A DNA stretch of 6,703 nt from Nitratifractor sp964650685. Its GTDB lineage: Bacteria > Campylobacterota > Campylobacteria > Campylobacterales > Sulfurovaceae. Of this stretch, positions 1-6,130 are shown piece after piece (within the stretch, counting starts at the first letter, position 1; each line of letters begins with the position of its first letter). A program made the translations under genes and the position numbers. The notes beneath the pieces were generated by a model, which worked only from the letters and a program-made list of their open reading frames with translations, was not told the origin of the DNA and searched no databases. The stretch lies in the NCBI GenBank assembly GCA_964650685.1, contig CAZYUW010000153.1, positions 1-6,703 on the forward strand, in the 5' to 3' direction.

Positions 1-948
1 AAACAGGTATAGGTTGCCGGTTTTTTTGAGTATGATAGCGGGGATATATATGACCATCCCAACTATGAATATGATCATCGAAGAGTAGTTTTTCTGGTAT
101 CTCGGATTGAAAATCGCGAGTGAAAGCGCTATTCCGAAAGAGAGCAGAGGCGAGATGGAGATAAAGATATAAAAGAGCAGCTCTTTGCGTCTGGATCTGT
201 TTTCCAGCGCGCTCTTCCAGTACTCGGTATTGCCTACTACTTTGATATATCCCGCGTTTGGAAACTGATAGATCTTCATGCTTTTGTAGCGCAGCGATTC
301 TATCTTATTTTCGTCTGAACTCTCTCCGATACCGTCTATCAGAGAGAGGGTGAATATGGAGTTGTTGTTCTCTATGCTTCCTTTTCTAGCCACGAAAAAC
401 TGGTATTTTTTGGTTCCGGAGTTGTTGAAAAGGACAATGTTTTCGTAGTTGTTTCCGTCTTTTTTGCCGACGAATATATGATAGTGTCCGAAATTCTGGC
501 TGAGTTTGTTGGGCATCACATTGAGATTCGCTTCCGCTATTTTCTGGTTTTTGAACTGCTTGAGCTTCTGTTTGGCCTGAGGGAGCATCAGCAGTGACAT
601 CGTCAGTAACAATACCGAAAAAAGTGAAAGGACTGGCAAGAGATATATGAAGTTCTTGTATGTTTTGTGTCCCAGGGCGAAAAGAGCGATCAACTCGTTC
701 TCTTCGGAGAGTTTGGCGAATGTGTTGATGAAAGCGGCTATCAGTGAAAGCGGTATCGTATAGAAAAATATTTCAGGCAGAAAAAGAGTGAAGAGCTTGA
801 TGAGCTCGCCCGCCGAGAGGTTGACTTTGGATGAGAGTACCGAGATCTGAATGATGAATATCAACGATACTATCAGCAAAAACGGCATAAATATCAAAAG
901 AAAACTTCTCGTGAAGTTGTTCAATATGAAAAAGCGGATTCTATTCAT
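1..948 (-). CDS. LptF/LptG (YjgP/YjgQ) family permease, C-terminus cut by window edge
   Basis: The frame is open from the ATG at 948 to the left edge (316 codons, no stop seen). In this family, LptF and LptG form the inner-membrane part of the LptB2FG ABC transporter that extracts lipopolysaccharide and passes it to the periplasmic bridge. Visible layout: membrane segments near residues 12-34, 56-78 and 100-122, a hydrophilic stretch at about 125-250 that fits the periplasmic jellyroll domain, then segments near 256-278 and 288-308. The stretch at 66-93 (PLSLIAAFINTFAKLSEENE, then LIALFALG) matches the conserved cytoplasmic coupling region after the second helix. Only a short C-terminal tail is probably missing. 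The start overlaps the stop of the prepilin peptidase by 8 bp (ATGAATAG), so translation is likely coupled; the ribosome site is weak (GGGTG). I cannot tell LptF from LptG by eye. In relatives truA often follows, which would lie outside the window. Confidence 0.88.
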   Translation of the reverse strand, partial: MNRIRFFILNNFTRSFLLIFMPFLLIVSLIFIIQISVLSSKVNLSAGELIKLFTLFLPEIFFYTIPLSLIAAFINTFAKLSEENELIALFALGHKTYKNFIYLLPVLSLFSVLLLTMSLLMLPQAKQKLKQFKNQKIAEANLNVMPNKLSQNFGHYHIFVGKKDGNNYENIVLFNNSGTKKYQFFVARKGSIENNNSIFTLSLIDGIGESSDENKIESLRYKSMKIYQFPNAGYIKVVGNTEYWKSALENRSRRKELLFYIFISISPLLSFGIALSLAIFNPRYQKNYSSMIIFIVGMVIYIPAIILKKTGNLYLF

Positions 949-1684
949 ATATCACCCATTTGACGAAATCCGTTATCTCCGCTCCAAACAGATACATGAT
1001 CAGAGTGCCCATCGCCAAAAAAGGGACAAAAGGCACCATGGTCTCTTTGTCTCTGGCGGCCATGGACGGAGCTATGGCCAGCAGGGCGGAGATGAAGATG
1101 GCTTCGAAAAAATATATGAGTCCAAGTAGTGCCGCCATCGTGCCGGCTACGATCACATCGGCTCCTCCCATCGCCTCCTTTCCCGTGGCGAGAGAGATCG
1201 CTTTCGCCAGCGCCCAAAGTCCTCCCGCGGCGATCGCCGCGTTTAGACAGGCGTGTGGAAAATCCGGTTGTACCAGTGCCGCTCCAAGAGCGAAGAAGTT
1301 TAAAATATCCGGTACGGCGTAATACTCGAAATCGATCATGCTCAGAGCGAACAGCGCCGAAAATGTCGATGCCACGAATGGGAAATACCATACCGGACCG
1401 GTTTTGAAAAAGATCACGAGCCATAAGGCGGCGTTTAGGATCTCGACAGCCGGATATCTGGGAGAGATCCTGGCTTTGCAAAAACCGCACTTGCCACCCA
1501 GAACGATCCAGGAGAGTAGAGGGATGTTGTGGTACCACTTGAGTCTGTTTCCGCAACTGGGGCACGCGGATGGCGGGGTGATCACGCTCTCTCCTCTGGG
1601 CATGCGATATATGACCACATTCAAAAAAGAGCCTACAGCGAGTCCAAAGAGAAAGACCAGCGACGAGGAGAGATAAAACCCCAT
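941..1684 (-). CDS. pilD: Prepilin peptidase / N-methyltransferase (A24 family, PilD-like)
   Basis: Integral membrane aspartyl protease that cleaves the leader peptide of type IV pilin or type II secretion pseudopilin precursors and, in four-cysteine members, N-methylates the new N-terminus. The 247-residue length is normal. The N-terminal domain has GSFLNVVIYRMPRGES (18-33) and the cysteine pairs CPSC (41-44) and CGFC (66-69), which bind zinc in the family, so a bifunctional enzyme is expected. RYPAVE (76-81) is also family-typical. The candidate catalytic aspartates are D118 (MIDFEYYAVPD) and D176; the latter sits in GGAD instead of the canonical GxGD. PFVPFLA (218-224) matches the usual late motif. 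Five to seven membrane helices are evident. The ATG lies 1 bp after the uppS stop, with a strong GGAGGAG site inside the end of uppS. No pilin substrate is in the window. The symbol is the family's common name; the pilus or secretion role is inferred. Confidence 0.93.
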   Translation of the reverse strand: MGFYLSSSLVFLFGLAVGSFLNVVIYRMPRGESVITPPSACPSCGNRLKWYHNIPLLSWIVLGGKCGFCKARISPRYPAVEILNAALWLVIFFKTGPVWYFPFVASTFSALFALSMIDFEYYAVPDILNFFALGAALVQPDFPHACLNAAIAAGGLWALAKAISLATGKEAMGGADVIVAGTMAALLGLIYFFEAIFISALLAIAPSMAARDKETMVPFVPFLAMGTLIMYLFGAEITDFVKWVIYE

Positions 1685-1685
1685 A

Positions 1686-2369
1686 TCAAACTCCTCCGAA
1701 CTTTCTTTGAATGGTTTTGTAGGATTTTATGATGGAATCCAGTTCGTCGGGTCCGAAATCCGGCCACAAGGTATCCGTAAAAAAGAGTTCGGCGTAGCTG
1801 GCTTGCCACAGAAGAAAATTCGAAAGTCTCTTTTCTCCACCTGTTCTTACAAGCAGGTCCACATCAGTATAAGGAGTGTCCAGCATCCTGGCGATAGCGC
1901 TTTCGCTTGGTTTTATGCCTTGTTCCGCCAGTTTCGCCGCGGCTCTGACGATCTCGTCACGACCTCCATAGTTCAGAGCGAGTATCTGGATCAGTTTATC
2001 GTTGTTTCTGGTCGCTTCCATCGTCTCATCGAGTATCTCGACGAGCTTTTCGGAAAATCTGTTTTTATCTCCTATGTACCTGAAGCTGACGCCATATCTC
2101 GTGTAGGTATCACGCTCGGATCTGATATATCTCTCCAGTAGACCCATCAGGAAATCCACTTCCATTTTGGGTCTTTTCCAGTTTTCGGTACTGAAGGCGT
2201 AGAGGGTGAGAGATTCGATCTCATCGTGTTCAGAGCAGTATCTGGTAATGTTTCTAACGGTTTCGACTCCCATTTTATGGCCATATGTGCGACTATGACC
2301 CCGTTTTTGCGCCCATCTGCCGTTGCCATCCATGATGATGGCCAGATGCCTGAGTCTATTTTCGGTCAT
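1686..2369 (-). CDS. uppS: Undecaprenyl diphosphate synthase (cis-prenyltransferase)
   Basis: Condenses isopentenyl diphosphate units onto farnesyl diphosphate in cis to make C55 undecaprenyl diphosphate, the lipid carrier for peptidoglycan and surface glycans. The 227-residue protein shows all family motifs (numbered from the ATG): LAIIMDGNGRW (9-19) with the catalytic Asp at 14, FSTENW (59-64), RYIGD near 97-101, NYGGRDEI (133-140), RTGGEKRLSNFLLWQ (175-189), YAELFFTD (192-199) and LWPDF (201-205). It is collinear with E. coli UppS by memory. The ATG at 2369 is preferred because AAGAG-like bases sit 7 nt upstream and the motif spacing then fits; an in-frame GTG at 2384 would add five residues but lacks a ribosome site. 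The gene overlaps the end of coaBC by 14 bp and the next gene starts 1 bp after its stop, so all are probably co-translated. Confidence 0.97.
   Translation of the reverse strand: MTENRLRHLAIIMDGNGRWAQKRGHSRTYGHKMGVETVRNITRYCSEHDEIESLTLYAFSTENWKRPKMEVDFLMGLLERYIRSERDTYTRYGVSFRYIGDKNRFSEKLVEILDETMEATRNNDKLIQILALNYGGRDEIVRAAAKLAEQGIKPSESAIARMLDTPYTDVDLLVRTGGEKRLSNFLLWQASYAELFFTDTLWPDFGPDELDSIIKSYKTIQRKFGGV
1691..1697 (-). promoter_or_regulatory. Strong Shine-Dalgarno site for the prepilin peptidase gene
   Basis: GGAGGAG lies 6 nt before the ATG at 1684 and inside the last codons of uppS. It is the strongest ribosome site in the minus-strand operon and supports both the chosen start and independent re-initiation after uppS. 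Confidence 0.8.
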
Positions 2370-3630
2370 AATCCAGCTCTTCACACACTTCGCATATTCG
2401 CATCGCGATCTCCAGCTTGGGAGCTTTTTGGAGGAGTATCTCCCTCTTTTTGTCCAGGAATATCACCTCGTTGTCGTCGCTGCCAAATCCTCCGTTCTCT
2501 GTCAGCAGGTTGTAGCATACCGCATCCACCCCTTTGTCGATCAGGGCTTTGCGTGCGTTTTCGAGTCCGTTGTCTTTGTCCGTTTCGGCTTTGAAAGCTA
2601 CGGTTACGATACCGTTTTTGTCGAGATCTTTGACGATATCGGGGTTTTGTACCATCTCCAGCTTCCACTCTTGCCCAATCGTAGCTTTTTTCATTTTGCC
2701 ATCCTGGGGATATTTCGGTCTGTAGTCTCCGACTGCGGCCGTCATGAACAGATATGGAGTCTTTTTTATCACCTCTATAGGTTTGGGGTCATTCAGACTG
2801 GCTTTGGTCAGTTTGCCTTTTTTTGCTATTCTCACCGCGTCGATTACATAGGCTTGCATTTCCGCCGCGTTTTCGACATCTATCGTATAGATCTCGGACG
2901 GTATAACGTGGTGAGGCATGGTGGATATGTAGCACACATCCGCACCCCTCAGATACAGAGCGGTCGCAAGGGCTTTGGCCATTTTGCCGCTGGAGTGGTT
3001 GCTGACGAAGCGAACGCTGTCTATGGCTTCTCTCGTTCCTCCTCCTGTGACGACAACTTTTCTATTTTCCCAGAAAGGGTTTTTGAGCATGGTTTTGACG
3101 CCATGCCAGTATATATCCATGGGTTCCGCGAGAGCGCCTGTACCCGTATCTCCGCAAGCCAGAAGTTTCTTTTGCGGTTGGACTATCTCCATACCGTTGA
3201 GGGCGAGCATTTTGAGAGAGCCTTCGGTAACGGGGTTTTGGATCATGTTTGTGTTGGCGGCGGGAGCGACCACTATATCCCCAGCGAACGCCAGAACGCT
3301 CTGGAGCAGAAGAGTGTCGGCTATACCCTTGGCCATTTTGTTTATCGTATTGGCGGTGGCCGGAGCTATTATGAACACATCGGCTTTTTTTCCTAAATCT
3401 ATATGATTGAGATCGCTGCTCCAGCTTTCGGTCTCTTCGGTGAGTACCGTATTGCCGGTTAGAGCTTCGAATGTCAACGGGGTGACGAAACGGCATGCCG
3501 CGGGAGACATGATCACATGTACGGACGCGCCCGATTTGACATAAAGTCTCGCCAGTTCGCACGCTTTGTATGCCGCTATGCTGCCGCTGATACCCAGTAC
3601 TACCGTTTTTCCTTCGAGGTCAATCAACAT
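2356..3630 (-). CDS. coaBC: Bifunctional phosphopantothenoylcysteine decarboxylase / phosphopantothenate-cysteine ligase
   Basis: Performs two steps of coenzyme A synthesis: ligation of 4'-phosphopantothenate with cysteine (CoaB) and FMN-dependent decarboxylation to 4'-phosphopantetheine (CoaC). At 424 residues it is slightly longer than the E. coli protein. CoaC half (about 1-185): GISGSIAAYK (13-22), catalytic His76 in NHIDLG, PAANTNM (123-129) with the conserved Asn126, and LACGDTGTGALAEP (157-170) with Cys159. CoaB half (about 188-424): VVVTGGGTREAID (192-204), NHSSGKM (211-217), AAVGDYRPK (298-306), KMKK (312-315) carrying the ligase lysine, VQNPDIV (327-333) and FKAET (346-350). The usual PAMN is PAAN here, and roughly 22 extra residues lie before AAVGDYR. 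The ATG overlaps the glmU stop by 7 bp (ATGTTGA), preceded by AGGAAAGAG. CoA from this pathway yields acetyl-CoA, a substrate of the upstream gene product GlmU. Confidence 0.97.
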   Translation of the reverse strand: MLIDLEGKTVVLGISGSIAAYKACELARLYVKSGASVHVIMSPAACRFVTPLTFEALTGNTVLTEETESWSSDLNHIDLGKKADVFIIAPATANTINKMAKGIADTLLLQSVLAFAGDIVVAPAANTNMIQNPVTEGSLKMLALNGMEIVQPQKKLLACGDTGTGALAEPMDIYWHGVKTMLKNPFWENRKVVVTGGGTREAIDSVRFVSNHSSGKMAKALATALYLRGADVCYISTMPHHVIPSEIYTIDVENAAEMQAYVIDAVRIAKKGKLTKASLNDPKPIEVIKKTPYLFMTAAVGDYRPKYPQDGKMKKATIGQEWKLEMVQNPDIVKDLDKNGIVTVAFKAETDKDNGLENARKALIDKGVDAVCYNLLTENGGFGSDDNEVIFLDKKREILLQKAPKLEIAMRICEVCEELDYDRK

Positions 3631-4928
3631 TTTTTCTCTTTCCTGCCGAAAAATCTATAGAAAAATCCCGCGACGATCTTCAAAGGGGTTCTGGATATGC
3701 CGAGTGCTCCGGAGGGTATATCGCCGGTTACGGTCGTGCCGGCCGCGATGATGGTGTCGTCGCCCAGCGTCACGGGCGCGACCAGCTGAGTATCGCTGCC
3801 TATGAATACATTTTTGCCTATCACGGTTCTATGCTTCGATTTGCCGTCATAGTTGCATGTTATGGTACCGGCGCCGATATTGCTTCCCTCATCCGCTTCG
3901 CAATCTCCGAGGTAGCTGAGATGACCGGCCTTGATGCCTTTGAGATTCGATTTTTTTATCTCCACGAAGTTGCCTATATGGCTCTTTTCTACATAGGAGC
4001 CGGGTCTGATGTGCGCCAGAGGACCGACAGAGCTTTCGATGATCTTGGAACACTCCACCACACTGTGGGCCCTTATGCGGGAGTCCGAGACTACACATTC
4101 GCCTTCTATCCTGACTCCATTTTCGAGTGTGCACTCCCCTTCCAGAACCGCTCTCGCATCTATGTAGATACTTTCGGGCATATGCATCGTCGTGCCCAAA
4201 AGCATCCACTTTCGCCTGATCCGTTTTTGCATGATCTCTTCCGCTTCGGAGAGATCTACGCGGGAGTTGACTCCTTTGAATTCAGCTTCCGGCACATAGA
4301 GGGCTTTTATTCGCAGTCCATCACTTACCGCCATCTCTACGATATCGGTCAGATAGTACTCGCGCTGGGAGTTGTCGTTCTCTATCAGTGGGATGTATCT
4401 TTGGAGTGTCTTCGCGTCCACGCAGTAGACCCCAGCGTTTACCGTTTCGATCTCCAGCTCTTCTTTCGTGCAATCTCTCTCCTCTACGATCGCCCGCACA
4501 TTGTCCTTTTCTATCTTGACTCTCCCATATCCGGAGGGATTCGCGGTTTCGATCACGCTCATGGTCATGTCGCTGTCGATATCAACCAGTTTTTTCAGTG
4601 ATTCCGTAGTCACGAGCGGCATGTCACCGTTGAGTATCAGCACTTTACCGTCTGGAAAAGTCATTCCCCTCAGAGCGCCGCCCGTACCGGGATAGTTATC
4701 GGCATCCTGTCTATGGAACGATACTTTGGGATAGTTCCTTTCGATCCGTTTTTTGATCTCTTCGTATCTGTGGTTGAGTACTACGGTGATTTCGCCGTTC
4801 AAACCGACTGCCGCGTCCAGTATATGATGGATCATCGGTTTTCCGGATATCTCATGCAGCACTTTGGGGGTTTCGGATCTCATTCTTGTCCCCTGGCCGG
4901 CAGCGAGTATGACGATACTTAACGGCAT
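3624..4928 (-). CDS. glmU: Bifunctional UDP-N-acetylglucosamine pyrophosphorylase / glucosamine-1-phosphate N-acetyltransferase
   Basis: Makes UDP-GlcNAc from glucosamine-1-phosphate, acetyl-CoA and UTP in the cytoplasm; the product feeds peptidoglycan, lipid A and glycans. The 434-residue protein is slightly shorter than E. coli GlmU. The uridyltransferase domain (about 1-225) has LAAGQGTRM (8-16), the lysine of TPKVLHEISGKPM (K22), YPGTGGAL (79-86), LNGDMPLV (99-106) with metal-binding D102, and GVNSRVDL (219-226) with N221. The C-terminal left-handed beta-helix (about 245-415) shows GPLAHIRPG (302-310), AGHLSYLGD (334-342) with the probable catalytic His336, NIGAGTITCNYDGK (350-363) and FIGSDTQLVAPV (375-386). 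No key residue seems missing. Its ATG is preceded by AAAAGGT at 8 nt. It is the first gene of the five-gene minus-strand operon and faces trmA across an 83-bp gap. Confidence 0.97.
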   Translation of the reverse strand: MPLSIVILAAGQGTRMRSETPKVLHEISGKPMIHHILDAAVGLNGEITVVLNHRYEEIKKRIERNYPKVSFHRQDADNYPGTGGALRGMTFPDGKVLILNGDMPLVTTESLKKLVDIDSDMTMSVIETANPSGYGRVKIEKDNVRAIVEERDCTKEELEIETVNAGVYCVDAKTLQRYIPLIENDNSQREYYLTDIVEMAVSDGLRIKALYVPEAEFKGVNSRVDLSEAEEIMQKRIRRKWMLLGTTMHMPESIYIDARAVLEGECTLENGVRIEGECVVSDSRIRAHSVVECSKIIESSVGPLAHIRPGSYVEKSHIGNFVEIKKSNLKGIKAGHLSYLGDCEADEGSNIGAGTITCNYDGKSKHRTVIGKNVFIGSDTQLVAPVTLGDDTIIAAGTTVTGDIPSGALGISRTPLKIVAGFFYRFFGRKEKKC

Positions 4929-4936
4929 TGATAGTA

Positions 4937-4942
4937 CCTTTT
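4937..4942 (-). promoter_or_regulatory. Ribosome binding site of glmU
   Basis: AAAAGG sits 8 nt before the ATG at 4928 and fixes that start. No other start codon with a usable ribosome site is seen upstream in this frame. Confidence 0.65.
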
Positions 4943-4945
4943 GGA

Positions 4946-4951
4946 TAAAAT
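4946..4951 (+). promoter_or_regulatory. Candidate -10 element for trmA-truD
   Basis: TAAAAT (one mismatch to TATAAT) lies in an AT-rich stretch. It would place a transcription start near 4958 and a leader of about 54 nt before the trmA ATG. No clear -35 box is present, which is common for vegetative promoters in Campylobacterota. This is a pattern match only. Confidence 0.35.
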
Positions 4952-4961
4952 ATTAGGAATT

Positions 4962-4978
4962 ATTCAAATCAATTGAAT
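4962..4978. repeat. Short inverted repeat in the divergent intergenic region
   Basis: ATTCAA (4962-4967) and TTGAAT (4973-4978) form a perfect 6-bp dyad with a 5-bp spacer (AATCA). It overlaps the last bases of the glmU -10 and lies just beyond the predicted trmA start. This placement fits an operator, but AT-rich DNA yields such dyads by chance and no regulator is identified. Confidence 0.4.
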
Positions 4979-4982
4979 TATA
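4977..4982 (-). promoter_or_regulatory. Candidate -10 element for the glmU operon
   Basis: A perfect TATAAT on the minus strand lies 48 nt upstream of the glmU ATG, predicting a start near 4970 and a leader of about 42 nt. The -35 area (around 5000-5005, reading TTCTCC) is weak. It is the best promoter candidate for all five minus-strand genes, because no later junction leaves room for another intergenic promoter. Confidence 0.55.
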
Positions 4983-4997
4983 TCCAAACGGGATTAA

Positions 4998-5003
4998 AGG
5001 GAG
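4998..5003 (+). promoter_or_regulatory. Shine-Dalgarno site that decides the trmA start
   Basis: AGGGAG lies 8 nt before the ATG at 5012. It argues against an in-frame TTG at 4973, which would add 13 residues, has no ribosome site and falls inside the promoter and dyad region. Confidence 0.75.
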
Positions 5004-5011
5004 AAAGTCGC

Positions 5012-6130
5012 ATGCAATGCAGGCATTTCGGCAGCTGTGGGAGTTGCTCCGTTTACAATATGAGTTATGACGATCAGCTTGTGTACAAACATGAAAGACT
5101 CGAAGAGCTCATGAAGGACATATATGCGGGAGAGATAGATCTGTTCTCTTCGCCCGATGAAGCCAACAGGGCCAGGGCGGAGTTCAGGATATGGCATGAT
5201 GGCGACGAGTGCAGCTACGCGATGAGCGATATTTCCGGCAATGGTGTGTGTCCGATAGATGAGTGCCCCAAAGTCCTGAAGCCGATATCGGATATCATGA
5301 AGCCTCTGATGGAGGCCATCAATTCGTCCCGTGAGTTGTCGAAAAAACTTTTTGGAGTCGAGTTTATGGCCTCTACCGAAGGGGAGTGCATATTGAGTAT
5401 GCTATATCATCGAAGGCTCGAAGACGAATGGCTATCGCATGCCACTTCACTGTCCGAGAGCTTGGGGTGCAACATCATTGGACGCAGCAGAAAACAGAAG
5501 GTACTGACAGGTAATGAGTATATCACGCAAAAAATAGTTCTCGGAGATAGAGAGTATATCTATCGATACTACGACGGAGCTTTCATTCAGCCCAATCCAT
5601 ACATAAACCGTTCTATGCTTCAATGGGTGGTAGAGCGTCTATCCTCGGTATCTCAAGGTGATCTGCTGGAGGCGTATTGCGGACTTGGCAACTTCACCCT
5701 GCCGCTATCCTCGGTATCCAGAAAGGTATTGGCCACAGAGGTGTCGAAAAGCTCGATAAAAGCGGCGAAAGAGAATAAAATATTAAATAATATAAAAAAT
5801 ATAGAGTTTGCCAGACTCAGTTCTGAGGAGTTGACCGAAGCCATACAGAGACGCAGGAGATTCAGGAGACTGGAAGGGATAGATCTGGATGGATACGATT
5901 TCGAAAGTGTACTGGTGGATCCTCCCAGAGCCGGACTGGACGACGCTACTCTATCTCTCGCGTCGGATCTGGACAATATCGTATATATATCGTGCAATCC
6001 TCTTACTCTTTCAAGAGATCTCAAAAAGTTCTCCTCGACTCACTATGTGGTATCTATGGCTCTTTTCGATCAGTTTCCGTACACTTCGCATATGGAGTGT
6101 GGGGCGTTTTTGAGGAGAAAGCACTCATGA
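5012..6130 (+). CDS. trmA: tRNA (uracil(54)-C5)-methyltransferase with Fe-S-type cysteine motif
   Basis: SAM-dependent enzyme that methylates U54 in the T-loop of tRNA (m5U, ribothymidine). The 372-residue protein is nearly collinear with E. coli TrmA by memory: ARAEFRIWHDGD (54-65), MLYHRRLEDEW (130-140), FIQPNP (191-196), the SAM-binding LLEAYCGLGNF (218-228), ATEVSKSSIKAAKEN (241-255), VDPPRAGLD (302-310), ISCNPLTLSRDL (326-337) with nucleophile Cys328, and LFDQFPYTSHMECG (351-364) with the probable catalytic base Glu362. Unlike E. coli TrmA, it begins with C3-x5-C9-x2-C12, and C80 and C85 follow; this resembles the [4Fe-4S] ligand pattern of RlmD. The TrmA assignment over RlmC/RlmD rests on the WHDGD and DQFPYTSHMECG segments and on the lack of a TRAM domain. 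The start at 5012 is set by AGGGAG. Its stop overlaps the truD start by 4 bp (ATGA). Confidence 0.94.
   Translation: MQCRHFGSCGSCSVYNMSYDDQLVYKHERLEELMKDIYAGEIDLFSSPDEANRARAEFRIWHDGDECSYAMSDISGNGVCPIDECPKVLKPISDIMKPLMEAINSSRELSKKLFGVEFMASTEGECILSMLYHRRLEDEWLSHATSLSESLGCNIIGRSRKQKVLTGNEYITQKIVLGDREYIYRYYDGAFIQPNPYINRSMLQWVVERLSSVSQGDLLEAYCGLGNFTLPLSSVSRKVLATEVSKSSIKAAKENKILNNIKNIEFARLSSEELTEAIQRRRRFRRLEGIDLDGYDFESVLVDPPRAGLDDATLSLASDLDNIVYISCNPLTLSRDLKKFSSTHYVVSMALFDQFPYTSHMECGAFLRRKHS
5639..5718 (+). repeat. 14-bp direct repeat within trmA
   Basis: CTATCCTCGGTATC occurs at 5639-5652 and again at 5705-5718. The 66-bp offset keeps the frame, so both copies encode LSSVS (residues 210-214 and 232-236) on either side of the SAM-binding loop. 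No function is evident. Confidence 0.6.
5774..5803. other. 30-bp run of A/T only inside trmA
   Basis: Thirty consecutive A/T bases encode ENKILNNIKNI with A/T-only codons, including TTA, in a gene that is otherwise of mixed composition. It contains TATAAA and other -10-like hexamers on the plus strand about 330 bp upstream of truD, so an internal promoter is conceivable but unproven. Confidence 0.5.
6112..6117 (+). promoter_or_regulatory. Ribosome binding site of truD
   Basis: GAGGAG, inside the last codons of trmA, lies 9 nt before the ATG at 6127. It supports that start over the internal ATG at 6193, which has no site at proper distance. Confidence 0.7.

Noticed and set aside
945..1565. 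Open frame on the minus strand in another phase of the prepilin peptidase gene
   Set aside because: It is Arg/Gly/Ser rich with no fold signal and is fully explained as an out-of-phase reading of the real gene.
40..1620. Recurrent ATATATGA/TCATATAT strings that might be a dispersed motif
   Set aside because: On the coding strand they mostly read as ATA TAT (Ile-Tyr) codons in two membrane proteins, so codon preference explains them.
2370..2384. GTG start extending UppS by five residues
   Set aside because: No ribosome site precedes it; the ATG at 2369 fits better and leaves a normal N-terminus before LRHLAIIMDG.
2323..3396. Long open frame on the plus strand (357 codons) opposite coaBC
   Set aside because: The opposite strand encodes CoaBC with all catalytic motifs. 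The plus-strand translation is rich in Phe, Tyr, His and Arg with no recognisable domain, as expected of an antisense shadow.
3831..4601. Open frame of 256 codons on the plus strand opposite glmU
   Set aside because: GlmU covers the whole stretch with intact motifs. The antisense frame has no ribosome site or family likeness.
4973..5011. TTG start extending TrmA by 13 residues
   Set aside because: There is no ribosome site; the ATG at 5012 has AGGGAG at ideal spacing, and the extension would overlap the promoter region.
5653..6024. Minus-strand open frame inside trmA
   Set aside because: It is antisense to the TrmA catalytic domain, whose SAM and VDPPR motifs are intact, and it has no recognisable product.
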